A stretch of DNA of 54,332 bases from positions 1 to 54,332 of the forward strand of contig CANNQU010000014.1 of the NCBI GenBank assembly GCA_947507965.1. Direction: 5' to 3'. The notes beneath the pieces were generated by a model, which searched no databases, was not told where the DNA came from, and was given only the letters and a program-made list of their open reading frames with translations. Below, piece after piece: positions 9,914 through 20,500 of this stretch (positions within the stretch are counted from its first letter, which is position 1; every line of letters starts with the position of its first letter). The position numbers and the translations under genes were made by a program. This DNA comes from Bacteroidota bacterium (GTDB lineage Bacteria > Bacteroidota > Bacteroidia > UKL13-3).

Positions 9914-10753
9914 ATGCAATCAGAAGAATTAAAAAACATAGCTACCCAAGTTCGACGCGATATCGTTCGCATGGTACATGGTGCTAAATCAGGACATCCC
10001 GGTGGGTCGCTGGGCTGTGCAGACTATTTAGTAGCACTTTATTTTGAGATTATGAACCATAACCCTAAGTTCAATATGGATGGGGTTGAGGAGGACCTTT
10101 TTTTTCTAAGCAATGGCCATGTCTCTCCCCTATTTTATAGTGTACTAGCACGCAGTGGTTATTTTGACAAAAGCGAATTAGCCACTTTTCGAAAATTAAA
10201 TACACGGCTTCAAGGACATCCAACCACGCATGAACATTTGCCTGGAATACGCGTTGCCAGTGGCTCGTTGGGGCAAGGCCTAAGTGTTGCCGTTGGTGCT
10301 GCCATGTCAAAGAAGCTAAACGGAGATCAACATTTGATTTATGCACTTTGTGGCGATGGGGAGATGCAAGAAGGGCAAAACTGGGAAGCTATTATGTTTG
10401 CAGCGAAGCAAAATATAGATAATCTAATCGTCGCCATCGACGTCAATGGACAGCAAATTGATGGCAGTGTAAAAAGCATTATGGGCGATTATCCGTTAGA
10501 TGCTAAATTTTTGGCCTTTGGCTGGGACGTATTTTCAGTGGATGGCAATAACATGGATGACCTATTAACCACCATGAAAACGATTAAAGCGGCAACAGGA
10601 AAAGGGAAACCCATTGTGATTATGATGCGTACCGAGATGGGAATGGGTGTTGATTTTATGATGGGCTCACATAAATGGCATGGCATCGCGCCCAATGATG
10701 AAGACCTGAAAAATGCATTGGCCCTGCTACCTGAAACGCTTGGGGATTATTAG
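9914..10753 (+). CDS. Transketolase, N-terminal (TPP-binding) subunit
   Basis: N-terminal half of a split transketolase (279 residues; full enzymes have about 650). Transketolase moves two-carbon units between sugar phosphates in the non-oxidative pentose phosphate pathway. Visible features are the SGHPGGSLG substrate loop near residue 26, the GHVSP/H motif and the TPP/Mg motif GDGEMQEGQ followed by DVNGQQ (about 147-178). The C-terminal subunit (pyrimidine-binding and C domains) that normally follows directly is absent; the next gene is an unrelated VWA protein. The only related fold in the window is PdhB at 28 kb, which is a different enzyme. The partner must lie elsewhere. Confidence 0.93.
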   Translation: MQSEELKNIATQVRRDIVRMVHGAKSGHPGGSLGCADYLVALYFEIMNHNPKFNMDGVEEDLFFLSNGHVSPLFYSVLARSGYFDKSELATFRKLNTRLQGHPTTHEHLPGIRVASGSLGQGLSVAVGAAMSKKLNGDQHLIYALCGDGEMQEGQNWEAIMFAAKQNIDNLIVAIDVNGQQIDGSVKSIMGDYPLDAKFLAFGWDVFSVDGNNMDDLLTTMKTIKAATGKGKPIVIMMRTEMGMGVDFMMGSHKWHGIAPNDEDLKNALALLPETLGDY

Positions 10754-10837
10754 ATATAGGACAATAAATTTTCAATGTTTTCGTTTTATTAAGTTTAATG
10801 ATTGGTATATACTTAAAACTCTAATTATTCATAATCT

Positions 10838-12244
10838 TTGAAAAAACTTTTTATCTTTTTGAATATTTTGTTTGCGATTCGTTCCTTCGCACAGGTAAAA
10901 CGAATGGCTCCCAATGAAAACAAATCGGTAAACACCCGTGCGGAAGAGATAAAAGTACGAACCCGTATCTTGTTTCTGTTCGATGCGAGCAACAGCATGT
11001 ATGCCAAATTAGATAATGACAATAGAATTAATTCGGCAAAAAAAGTTTTAACCCGCATTATTGATTCGTTAAGCTATCAACAATCGGTAGAACTTGCATT
11101 ACGTGTTTTTGGGCATCGTAGTCCTACCTCTATGCACGACTGCCAGGACACGAAGCTGGAAGTTCCGTTTGAAAAAGGGAATCATGTAAAGATTACCGAT
11201 TTCATTCGAACCATTCGTCCGAAAGGCACTACCCCTATTGCTTTTTCACTGCTTCAGTCGGCTGAAGATTTTCCGGTGGAAGCCGGCGTTAGAAATATCA
11301 TTGTATTGATTACCGATGGCTTAGAGGAATGTAACGGCGACCCGTGTACCGTAAGCGAGGCATTGCAACGTAAGGGTATCATTTTAAAACCTTTTATAAT
11401 TGGTATCGGAGGAAATGAAAAATTCAAACAAGCCTTTGATTGTGTAGGTAGATATTATGATGCCAATACCGAAGAGAGCCTTCAGAATGTGCTTAATGTA
11501 GTTATCTCGCAAGCGATAAATGCCACTACTGCTCAAGTGAATTTATTAGATATTTATGGAAAGCCAACAGAAACGAATGTAGGCATGACGTTTTATGACA
11601 GTTATACCGGTAGAGTTTTATATAACTATGAACATACCATTAACGAACGTGGAAATCCAGATACCTTGGTATTGGACCCAGCCTATCGTTATAATTTGGT
11701 TGTACATACCGTGCCTGAAGTGATCAAAAATAATGTTGATGTTACGGCCGGAAAGCATACCATCATTGGACTCGATGCGCCACAAGGCGATTTATTTTTA
11801 AAAGTGGAAGGGGTTACGAATTACACCAATTTGGAAGTCATTGTGAGGCAGGAAGGTCAAATGAAAACGATCAACGTTCAATCTTTCAACACGTCAAAAA
11901 GATATCTCGTAGGTAAATACGATTTAGAAATACTGTCGTACCCACGAATATATTTCAAGGAAGTAGATATCAAACAATCATCTACCTACTCTTTAACCAT
12001 ACCACAACCAGGCAAATTAAGTGTGAATAGTGAGAAAGATATTTATGGTGATATTTATGTTTGGAATAACAACAAACTTGATTGGGTAATGACGTTGCCA
12101 CTGGGTTTGCGTAGAGAAATATATACTTTCCAGCCGGGTAATTACAAAATAGTTTACCGTTCCAAGTTATCCACCAAGGCGGTTTATACCTTTGAGCGTG
12201 ATTTCACCATAAGCAGTGGTGGAGCAACCAATGTAGGACTTTGA
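10838..12244 (+). CDS. Exported von Willebrand factor A domain protein
   Basis: 468-residue secreted or periplasmic protein. It starts with TTG at 10838, which gives a clean signal peptide ending near FAQV (about residue 19). A VWA domain follows at about residues 40-220, with a complete metal-ion site: DASNS (Asp49, Ser51, Ser53), a Thr in the GTTP loop and ITDG. The remaining 240 residues look like beta-sandwich repeats without a motif I recognise. Such proteins bind other proteins through a metal ion. It converges with purF across 8 nt, with no visible terminator. It is unlikely to be functionally tied to transketolase upstream. Confidence 0.85.
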   Translation: MKKLFIFLNILFAIRSFAQVKRMAPNENKSVNTRAEEIKVRTRILFLFDASNSMYAKLDNDNRINSAKKVLTRIIDSLSYQQSVELALRVFGHRSPTSMHDCQDTKLEVPFEKGNHVKITDFIRTIRPKGTTPIAFSLLQSAEDFPVEAGVRNIIVLITDGLEECNGDPCTVSEALQRKGIILKPFIIGIGGNEKFKQAFDCVGRYYDANTEESLQNVLNVVISQAINATTAQVNLLDIYGKPTETNVGMTFYDSYTGRVLYNYEHTINERGNPDTLVLDPAYRYNLVVHTVPEVIKNNVDVTAGKHTIIGLDAPQGDLFLKVEGVTNYTNLEVIVRQEGQMKTINVQSFNTSKRYLVGKYDLEILSYPRIYFKEVDIKQSSTYSLTIPQPGKLSVNSEKDIYGDIYVWNNNKLDWVMTLPLGLRREIYTFQPGNYKIVYRSKLSTKAVYTFERDFTISSGGATNVGL

Positions 12245-12252
12245 CCTAATAT

Positions 12253-14118
12253 CTAATACGCCCGCTGATTATTCTTTTCAACGTAGTTTATAAACGCTTT
12301 GTTTACCACTTTGTTACCTCCCGGTGTAGGGTAGTTGCCACTAAAATACCAATCCCCTAAATTATCAGGACATGCTTTATGCAAATTAGCAATATTTTGA
12401 TAGATGATCGATACTTCGGCTTTCATATCCTCAGGTGTAAGTATCTCCGTAATTTTTTTACTTATCTGGTCATCGGAATAGTGGTCATATAAATCTTTAA
12501 CACAATTACGCATAACCGGTATTGGCTTTAAGAGTTCGGCTTTACAAGCCTCGTAAGTTTGCTGAATAAGGCTACTCTTGGCATCCTGTTTTAGCAAGGC
12601 AATTAATGCCTGAAATGCAATAAAATCGCCCATTTTACTCATATCAATACCATAACAATCGGGATAACGTATATGTGGTGCTGATGAAACAATGACGATC
12701 TTTTTTGGACCTAACCGATCTAAAATCCGGAGAATACTTTGCTTTAATGTCGTGCCCCGCACAATACTATCATCAATCATCACCAAATTATCAATTCCTC
12801 TTCTAACCACCCCATACGTAACATCGTAAATATGGGCCACCATATCGTCACGTTCACTATCCTGCGTGATAAAGGTACGAAGTTTCCCATCTTTAATGGC
12901 AATTTTTTCACGTCGTGGTCGCAACCACATGATCTCTTCTAATTCCTGCGAGGTGATACTTCCATTCTCTTTAATAATCCGTTCGACTTCATATATTTTC
13001 CAATTATTAAGATAATTATGAACGCCGTCGATTAAACCATAGAAGGCTTTATCAGCGGTATTCGGAATATAACTAAATACGGTGTTTTTGATATCGTAAT
13101 TTATTTCCTTTAACACTTCCGGGGCAAGATAATAGCCCAACTTCTTTCGTTCGATATAGATATCTTTATCATTACCACGGCTAAAATAGATACGTTCAAA
13201 GGAACAGGCCTTTTTAGGCAACGGTTCTACTATTTTTATCTCCGAAAGGGTGCCATCTTTTTTAATTACCAGTGCACAACCTGGGGTAATTTCTTTGATG
13301 CTTTCCAACGGCACGTCAAATGCCGTTTGTATTGCAGGTCGTTCGGAGGTAACCACCACAATTTCCTCATCACAATAATAGAATGCCGGACGAATACCGC
13401 TTGGGTCGCGCATCACAAAAGCATCCCCATGACCTATAACACCGCAAATTGCGTAGCCTCCATCCACTTTCTTAAAGGTAGGCTTTAATACATTTTCCAG
13501 GTTTAGTTCTACCTGAATTTTTTTAGATATTTCGTCGTTCTCCAACCCTTCTTTTTTACCTATTTCGAAAATGCGCTGATTCTCCTCATCTAAAAAATGT
13601 CCGATTTTTTCAAGTAGCGTCACATTATCACTTTGCTCTTTAGGATGTTGGCCCAATTCAACCAACTGTTGAAACAACTCATCTACATTGGTAAAATTAA
13701 AGTTGCCACAGATGGCCAAATTGCGACTCATCCAATTATTTAGTCGTAAAAAGGGGTGACAGTTTTCGATGCTGTTTCCACCAAATGTTCCGTATCGAAG
13801 ATGCCCAAGTAAGACTTCGCCTTTGTAGGCATTGCTACCGAATTCTTTCGTCCTGCTATCTACATGTTTGAAAATATCGGCAATAGGGTTCGCTGCATTA
13901 CTTCTTTTGCGACTAATATAGCGTTCGCCTGGTTTGGGGTCGAGGCGAATGGTAACAATACCAGCGCCATCTTGACCGCGATTATGTTGTTTTTCTAATA
14001 AAAGATAAAGTTTTTTCAGTCCGTAATACTCACTACCATACTTTTGCTTGTAATAGTCGAGTGGCTTAAGTAAGCGCAGCAAGGCTATGCCGCACTCATG
14101 TTTGATCGCATCGCTCAT
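12253..14118 (-). CDS. purF: PurF-type amidophosphoribosyltransferase, long Bacteroidota form
   Basis: Class II glutamine amidotransferase fused to a phosphoribosyltransferase, predicted to make phosphoribosylamine, the first step of purine synthesis. It has 621 residues, against about 470-510 for standard PurF. The catalytic Cys is at residue 9 (HECGIALL), so residues 1-8 must be removed or act as a short propeptide. The HNRGQDGAG and DPSGIRP glutaminase motifs are present. The PRPP loop VMIDDSIVRGTT is intact. Extra segments lie at about 140-190 and in the C-terminal third. It could be a paralogue with a related job rather than the main PurF. Confidence 0.85.
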   Translation of the reverse strand: MSDAIKHECGIALLRLLKPLDYYKQKYGSEYYGLKKLYLLLEKQHNRGQDGAGIVTIRLDPKPGERYISRKRSNAANPIADIFKHVDSRTKEFGSNAYKGEVLLGHLRYGTFGGNSIENCHPFLRLNNWMSRNLAICGNFNFTNVDELFQQLVELGQHPKEQSDNVTLLEKIGHFLDEENQRIFEIGKKEGLENDEISKKIQVELNLENVLKPTFKKVDGGYAICGVIGHGDAFVMRDPSGIRPAFYYCDEEIVVVTSERPAIQTAFDVPLESIKEITPGCALVIKKDGTLSEIKIVEPLPKKACSFERIYFSRGNDKDIYIERKKLGYYLAPEVLKEINYDIKNTVFSYIPNTADKAFYGLIDGVHNYLNNWKIYEVERIIKENGSITSQELEEIMWLRPRREKIAIKDGKLRTFITQDSERDDMVAHIYDVTYGVVRRGIDNLVMIDDSIVRGTTLKQSILRILDRLGPKKIVIVSSAPHIRYPDCYGIDMSKMGDFIAFQALIALLKQDAKSSLIQQTYEACKAELLKPIPVMRNCVKDLYDHYSDDQISKKITEILTPEDMKAEVSIIYQNIANLHKACPDNLGDWYFSGNYPTPGGNKVVNKAFINYVEKNNQRAY

Positions 14119-14128
14119 AAATGGATGG

Positions 14129-14136
14129 CAAAGTTA
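14129..14136 (-). promoter_or_regulatory. Putative -7 box (TAACTTTG) for purF
   Basis: Minus-strand TAnnTTTG match ending 10 nt before the purF ATG. The -33 region is not clear. Confidence 0.4.
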
Positions 14137-14175
14137 AACAAATGAAATGCTAAAATAGTGGCGATTTTAAAATGC

Positions 14176-14208
14176 TTTGCACAATTGTGCAATAAAAATA
14201 TATTTTTG
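14176..14208 (+). promoter_or_regulatory. Putative promoter for the GT2 gene
   Basis: TTTG at 14176-14179, 21 nt, TATTTTTG at 14201-14208. The box ends 8 nt before the ATG at 14217, so the leader would be only a few nucleotides. Confidence 0.55.
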
Positions 14209-14216
14209 CTCATAGA

Positions 14217-15164
14217 ATGACTCCACAATTAAGCATCGTAGTTCCATTATATAATGAAGAGGCTGGTTTTTTTGCATTGGTAGAAAGACTCAATACCTTA
14301 ATGAGTAATTTTGAAGCGAGTATAGAAGTGGTTTTTGTAAATGACGGAAGCAACGATGCCACTTCGAGCCTTATGCATCAGCTGGCATTGACCGATAAAC
14401 GGTATCAATGTATCTTTCTATCCAGAAATTTTGGGCATCAATTTGCTATTACAGCAGGCCTGAGCTGCGTGCGTGCCACCGAAGGAGTAATGATTATTGA
14501 CGGAGACCTTCAAGATCCACCTGAACTTCTTGAAAAATTTTACCTCAACTACAAAAATGGCATTGATATTTCATACGGAGTGCGCCTGATGCGACCCGAT
14601 GAAGGATTTTTCAAACAAATCACCTCTAAATATTTCTATAAAATTCAAGCTAGATTTTCCAATATCAGCATCCCTTCCAATAGTGGTGATTTCTGTTTCA
14701 TGAGTAAGCCGGCTCTCGACGTTTTAAATAAGATGCCGGAAGAAAGCCGATTTATACGTGGCATGCGTGCCTGGATTGGGTTTAAACAAGCACCGGTAGA
14801 ATTCGAACGGCAAGAGCGTTCGGCAGGAGAAACAAAATATCCGTTTAAAAAAATGCTGAAATTCGCCATGAATGGTATCTTTAATTTCAGTGAAACACCC
14901 ATCCGATTCATCACCTATCTTGGCCTCGGTGCTACCACTATTTCAATATTCTATTTAGGTTATACGCTCTATAAAAAGTTCTATCTGAATGAAATCGTTT
15001 CCAGTGGTTTCTCCGGCTTGTTGTTTGCAATCATCTTGTTTAGTGGAGTACAATTAATATCCTTAGGTATCATCGGTGAATATGTGTTGCGTATTTTCTT
15101 CCAAACCAAGCAACGGCCCTTATTTATTATCAAATCCAGGATTGTCGATGGTGACTTGGTATGA
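14217..15164 (+). CDS. GT2 glycosyltransferase, polyprenyl-phosphate type (GtrB/DPM1-like)
   Basis: Membrane-associated family 2 glycosyltransferase of 315 residues, predicted to load a sugar from a nucleotide donor onto polyprenyl phosphate for envelope glycan assembly. The GT-A domain (1-220) has the opening strand IVVPLYNEE, the FVNDGS motif, the metal-binding DGDLQDPPE and a QERSAGETKY acceptor-loop motif. Two C-terminal transmembrane helices (about 233-255 and 268-292) match GtrB/DPM1-like enzymes. The sugar and glycan cannot be inferred; no flippase or other glycan genes are adjacent. A short hairpin (TCTTCG/CGAAGA at 15171-15189) follows the gene without a U-run. Confidence 0.9.
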   Translation: MTPQLSIVVPLYNEEAGFFALVERLNTLMSNFEASIEVVFVNDGSNDATSSLMHQLALTDKRYQCIFLSRNFGHQFAITAGLSCVRATEGVMIIDGDLQDPPELLEKFYLNYKNGIDISYGVRLMRPDEGFFKQITSKYFYKIQARFSNISIPSNSGDFCFMSKPALDVLNKMPEESRFIRGMRAWIGFKQAPVEFERQERSAGETKYPFKKMLKFAMNGIFNFSETPIRFITYLGLGATTISIFYLGYTLYKKFYLNEIVSSGFSGLLFAIILFSGVQLISLGIIGEYVLRIFFQTKQRPLFIIKSRIVDGDLV

Positions 15165-15280
15165 TGGTATTCTTCGCTTTTTACGAAGACGTATTTCTGG
15201 CTTAACACCTTCCTACTTTAAGTAAACGTTGATCCATTTAACAGCTGATTGGAGGTGAGGAAAAGCAGCATTGAATTAAC

Positions 15281-15288
15281 TATATTTG
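15281..15288 (+). promoter_or_regulatory. Putative -7 box (TATATTTG) for folD
   Basis: TAnnTTTG match 22 nt before the ATG at 15311; no -33 at proper spacing. Confidence 0.35.
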
Positions 15289-15310
15289 CAACTTATTATA
15301 ACCCACATTT

Positions 15311-16201
15311 ATGCAATTATTAGACGGTAAAAAGATATTAGCGGAGATTAAAGAAGAATTATTACAAAAAGTACAAACTTATGTACAAAAAGGATCTCGA
15401 CCACCCTGCCTGGCCGCCGTGCTTGTAGGCAACGATGGGGCAAGTCAAACGTATGTAGCAAGCAAAGAAAAGAACAGCGAACAATGCGGGTTTGTTTCAC
15501 GTATCCTGCGTTTTGATGAGTCCACCACGGAGGCTCAGATACTGCTCGAGATTGAAAAGTTAAACAACGATCCCTCGTTGGATGGATTCATTGTTCAAAG
15601 CCCATTACCGTCGCATATTTCAGCTCAAAAAGTATTCGATGCTATAGATCCTTCAAAAGATGTGGATGGCTTCAATACATTAAACACGGGAAAACTTGCC
15701 AAAGGCATGAACAGCTTCGTTCCAGCCACTCCATTAGGTATTGTTGAACTGCTGAAACGCTATAAAATTGAAACCTCCGGCAAACACTGTGTTGTTATTG
15801 GAAGAAGCGATATTGTGGGACGCCCCATGAGCATTTTATTAAGCTTACCGAATGCCACCGGAAATGCAACGGTAACACTTTGTCATAGTAAAACTCAAAA
15901 TCTTAAAAATTTCACGTTACAAGCTGATATCATTATTGCTGCTTTAGGAAAAGCTGAATTCTTAACGGCTGATATGGTGAAAGAAGGAGCTATTGTAGTT
16001 GACGTAGGCATCACACGAATTGAAGACAAAACCAAAAAACTTGGTTTCCGCCTCGCCGGTGATGTAAAATTTGATGAAGTAGCACCGAAATGCAGTTTCA
16101 TTACACCCGTTCCGGGAGGGGTAGGGTTGATGACGATCGCTTCCTTGTTGCAGAATACGATGAAAGCCTACGAACAAAGATTTTCTACCTTAAATTCCTA
16201 A
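15311..16201 (+). CDS. folD: Methylenetetrahydrofolate dehydrogenase/cyclohydrolase FolD
   Basis: Bifunctional cytosolic enzyme that interconverts 5,10-methylene-THF and 10-formyl-THF, supplying one-carbon units for purines and initiator tRNA. It has 296 residues, the usual length. Signatures include the YVASKEK active-site segment with the catalytic lysine, the QSPLP motif near residue 98, the Rossmann motif VIGRSDIVGRP, and the C-terminal TPVPGGVG. It reads in the same direction as GT2 and queE, but gaps of 90-146 bp and its own -7 box suggest separate transcription. Confidence 0.98.
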   Translation: MQLLDGKKILAEIKEELLQKVQTYVQKGSRPPCLAAVLVGNDGASQTYVASKEKNSEQCGFVSRILRFDESTTEAQILLEIEKLNNDPSLDGFIVQSPLPSHISAQKVFDAIDPSKDVDGFNTLNTGKLAKGMNSFVPATPLGIVELLKRYKIETSGKHCVVIGRSDIVGRPMSILLSLPNATGNATVTLCHSKTQNLKNFTLQADIIIAALGKAEFLTADMVKEGAIVVDVGITRIEDKTKKLGFRLAGDVKFDEVAPKCSFITPVPGGVGLMTIASLLQNTMKAYEQRFSTLNS

Positions 16202-16291
16202 TTCGTACAACTACGGATTGGAATTCTGCTTCAAACTTTATTTCACTTTCATTTATACGTTCGTAAGAGAAGTCGCTAAATTTAATATGGA

Positions 16292-16930
16292 ATGACCAAT
16301 AAGAATTCTTTTTTGGACGACCCGTCAGATGGCAAGAGGCTTCCTGTGATGGAGCAATTTTATACCCTTCAGGGAGAAGGTTACTTTAGTGGGCATGCAG
16401 CCTATTTTATACGGCTTGCAGGGTGCGATGTAGGATGCGTTTGGTGCGATGTAAAGGAGAGCTGGGATGCAGATAAACACCCACTTAAAAGCATAGCAGA
16501 AATAGTAGAGGATGCAAAATTATTCGCGTCTAAATTTTGCGTCGTTACGGGTGGTGAACCGTTGCTCTACAATTTAATGAATCTTACGAAGGCATTGAAA
16601 GAAGCCGGATTCAACACCCATATTGAAACCTCTGGTAGCAGCCTTTTAAGCGGTTCATGGGATTGGGTTTGCATTTCACCCAAAAAATTCAAAGCGCCAT
16701 TACCTGAAAATATGCCCTTGGCAAACGAATTGAAGATAATCATTTTTAATCCCAGCGATTTTGTATGGGCCGAAAGGTATGCGGCTCTGGCTAGTCCATC
16801 TTGCAAGCTATACCTGCAGCCCGAATGGGAGAAGGCATCGGAAATTACCCCATTAATTATCGATTATATTAAAGTTCATCCACAATGGCAATTGAGTTTA
16901 CAATTGCATAAATACCTGGATATACCTTAG
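16292..16930 (+). CDS. queE: 7-carboxy-7-deazaguanine synthase QueE
   Basis: Radical SAM enzyme that contracts the ring of carboxytetrahydropterin to 7-carboxy-7-deazaguanine, a step toward queuosine in tRNA. It has 212 residues. The radical-SAM cluster motif is CxxxCxxC (CDVGCVWC, near residue 44), preceded by the QGEGYFSG substrate segment typical of QueE. VTGGEPLL is the SAM-binding GGEP motif. The other queuosine genes (queC, queD, queF, tgt) are not in the window. Confidence 0.95.
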   Translation: MTNKNSFLDDPSDGKRLPVMEQFYTLQGEGYFSGHAAYFIRLAGCDVGCVWCDVKESWDADKHPLKSIAEIVEDAKLFASKFCVVTGGEPLLYNLMNLTKALKEAGFNTHIETSGSSLLSGSWDWVCISPKKFKAPLPENMPLANELKIIIFNPSDFVWAERYAALASPSCKLYLQPEWEKASEITPLIIDYIKVHPQWQLSLQLHKYLDIP

Positions 16931-17030
16931 GTGGTCGAGATCATCGTAATGCATCCGATTTTATTTTCCCTATCAATACGGGCTAATTCAGTGAAATCCT
17001 GCCAAAAATAAATATATCGTCAATTCAAAT

Positions 17031-17450
17031 ATGGAATATATAAAAATAACAATTCAAATAACGGTGAATGCACCCATTGAAAAAGTTTGGAAACTTTGGA
17101 CTTCACCCCATGACATCATGCGATGGAATAGTGCTTCGGATGAATGGCATACCACCAAAGCGGCAAACGAAGTTCGAATTGGAGGTAACTTTTCTTACCG
17201 AATGGAGGCCAAAGATGGCAGTGAAGGTTTTGATTTCTACGGCATTTACACTAAAATAAAAACCAACGAATGTATTGAATATACCATGGGAGATGGAAGA
17301 AAGGCAACGATAACATTTACACCCCACGAGAATCAGACAACGATTATTCAAACCTTTGATGCAGAGACGGAAAACACCATCGAGTTGCAACAAATGGGCT
17401 GGCAGGCCATCATGAATAGTTTTAAGAAATACACCGAAACTACAGTATAA
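17031..17450 (+). CDS. AHSA1/SRPBCC-domain protein
   Basis: Small (139-residue) helix-grip protein of the START/Bet v1 superfamily, AHSA1-like. The N-terminal strand followed by APIEKVWKLWTSP and the HDIMRWN segment is typical, as is the C-terminal long helix (QMGWQAIMNSFKKY). These proteins bind hydrophobic ligands or act as co-chaperone-like modules; no ligand can be named. No signal peptide, so cytoplasmic. Confidence 0.85.
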   Translation: MEYIKITIQITVNAPIEKVWKLWTSPHDIMRWNSASDEWHTTKAANEVRIGGNFSYRMEAKDGSEGFDFYGIYTKIKTNECIEYTMGDGRKATITFTPHENQTTIIQTFDAETENTIELQQMGWQAIMNSFKKYTETTV

Positions 17451-17514
17451 CCACACCCCATCAAGGAAACCCTTTTTATGACAATCGAAAATTATATTTT
17501 TTAGTATTATTCTT

Positions 17515-17522
17515 TACATTTG
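17515..17522 (+). promoter_or_regulatory. Putative -7 box (TACATTTG) for the M4 protease gene
   Basis: TAnnTTTG match 19 nt before the ATG at 17542. No clear -33. Confidence 0.4.
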
Positions 17523-17541
17523 CCCAAATCATTAATCCATC

Positions 17542-20500
17542 ATGAGGAAATTTTTCACAATTACATTTCTATTCTGTTCACTAATCGTCACCAAGTCGCA
17601 GTCGTTACTAGGGCTCGAAGCTGCTAAATACATAGCACAAACCGATGAAATCCGGCTAGACCAAGAGGGTCGAAAACCGGTGTTTATACATTTCCATGCT
17701 TCAAGCACCCTATTATTTGAGAATTTTACGTTATGGGCAATAAGTAACCTACACTTAAAAGGCAATAACAGCCTCGTACTTGTAGGACAAGAAAAAGATG
17801 CATTAGAGATGGTACATTACCGTTACCAGCAGTACTTCAATGGAAGACCAGTGGCCTACTCCATGCTCATCGTTCATACCTTAAAAGGTAGAATTATCTC
17901 ACTAAATGGAGACTATTATCCAGGATTATCGGATGTGTTTCAATCGAATTTCAGTGAATCAGAAGCATTAAGAAAAGCGATTGATGCGATCGGTGCTTCA
18001 AAATATGCTTGGGAAGACCTTCCGATGGAATCGATGATTAAATATATCGACAACCAATTATCGGCTACGTATTATCCTAAAGGAGAGCTCGTTTATATTT
18101 CGAAAAACAACTCATTAAAAGTGGAAGATTTTAGGCTCGCCTACAAATTCAACCTATATGCCATGGAGCCAATGAGCAGAACTAATATTTTTGTAGATGC
18201 CTCGAATGGAGAAATACTCTTTACCGAGAACTTGATTCATACCTCAAATGTAATTGGTACTGCCCACACGAAATATAGTGGTATAAAATCATTCACCACA
18301 GATAGTACCGCTCCTGGCTCCTACCGATTGCGCGAAACCGGTCGTGGTTTAGGTGTAGAGACCCTCAATTTCAAAAATGGAACAAGTACTGCGGCTGCAA
18401 TTGATTTCACCGATACCGATAATGACTGGAATAATATTAATGCACAAAAAGATGAAGTTGCCACCGATGCGCATTGGGGAGCCGAACAAACCTACGACTA
18501 CTTCAAGAATTCATACAATAGAAATAGTATCGATGGTAACGGATTTAAACTGAGAAGCTATGTACATTACAGCAATAATTATAATAATGCCTTTTGGAAC
18601 GGACAATACATGACGTATGGTGATGGTAATGGAACCACTTTTAGTCCACTTACAGCACTTGATGTATGTGGGCACGAGATAACCCATGGACTTACTTCCA
18701 ACACTGCAAATTTAGTATATCAAAACGAATCGGGTGGATTGAACGAATCCTTTAGTGATATTTTCGGAACAACCATTGAGTACTACGGCCGTAATGGAGC
18801 AGGCAACTGGAAAATTGGAGAAGACATGACGCCCGGTGGCAACGGGATACGAAGCATGCAGAATCCAAAACTTTTCAACCATCCCAATACCTATCTGAAA
18901 CAGTACTGGATTGCAGCAGGTGGAACGGATAATGGAGGAGTGCATACCAACAGTGGAGTTCAAAACTACTGGTATTATTTAATGTGTCAAGGAGGAAGCG
19001 GCACCAATGACAATGCAAAAGCCTATACTGTACCCGGTATGGGAATGGTAAAAGCAGGGGCAATAAGTTTTCGAAGCTTAACCTTTTATTTAACCCCTAA
19101 CTCGCAATTTTCCGATGCTCGCTTCTATGCTATTCAGGCAACCAAAGACTTGTATGGCCCCTGTGCTCCTGAAGTTAAAATTACAACCAATACCTGGGCG
19201 GCTGTGGGTGTAGGCAATGATTTCGACAGCACCGTGAAAGCCCTGTTTTATAGTAACGACACCTTAATTTGTGGGAATACCGGCACTGCCGCTTTTTTAA
19301 ATACCAGTAGTAATGCAGCTACTTATGTGTGGGATTTTGGTGACGGAAGTACAAAAAGTACCGTTTCTAATCCTTCTCATACCTACGCTGTTGCAGGGAA
19401 TTATACGGTTAAATTAAAGGTAGGAAGTTGCAGTACTCCGGTAGTCTTTGACTCCATCACAAAAGTGAGTTATATTAATGTTGCTCCTACCAATCCGATT
19501 TGCTTATCACAAAAGATGCCCTCAGGCACCTTAACCGGAACGACCATTAACCTATGCAGTGGGAAGCTGATGGATAATGGAGGGGTAGGAAATTATACCG
19601 CCAATACCAACTCAAAGCGTACCATCTCTCCTACCAATGCCGGATTTATTATCATCAAATTCAATTCATTTAGCTTCGAAAATGGGTATGATTATTTATA
19701 TGTTTATGATGGCCCAACAACGGCGAGCCCGTTAATAGGGAAATACACCGGCACTAATTTACCTAATGGCGGAACGATAACTACGACCGGTGGCTCTGTA
19801 ACCTTTGTGCAATCAACCGACGCTGCAGTGGAGAACGCAGGATTCGACCTCGATTGGCAATGTTATCTAAAAACGTCAAATGATATTGCCGTTATTAAAA
19901 TTTTTCCTATTTCCAGCTTACGACAAAACACGCCTACCTATACTAGTTCATCGACCGTTACCGCATTAATTAAAAACATTGGTACGGTAGCGCAAAGTAA
20001 TATTCCGGTAAGTTATCGTGTTAATGGTGGAGCCATCGTATCCACGGTATCGCCCCCCGGTTTGATGCTACCCAACGATATTGATACCATTGTATTTCCT
20101 ACCCCAATAACCAATACCATCGGCGTCTTTAATCTCAAGGTTTTCAGCACCCTCTTCACCGATACCACACGGGTTAATGACACTTCCAATATCTCCTTTA
20201 AAATAGTAGAGAACGCACCGGTAATATTACCTTTTAACGAAGGTTTCGAAAACATGAATAAGGATAGTTCAAACAAAAAAGTATTTGCATTAACAGGAGC
20301 TGAAAAAATAGACTATGAAAGTAATGACACCGTAAACTATTGCCGCTATAGAAATACGCCGTTTAGCATAGCCCCGAATTCAGGTGTACGTTTAATAACG
20401 CTCGACAGAAGCCCACCTGTTGCTGGAAACGATACGTCATTCAGTAATTACCTCATTCTCACATTAAATTTAACAAATTATTTAGTTCAAAATAAAGTTT

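Noticed and set aside
15171-15189. Terminator after GT2
   Set aside because: A 6-bp hairpin is present but no T-run follows on either strand.
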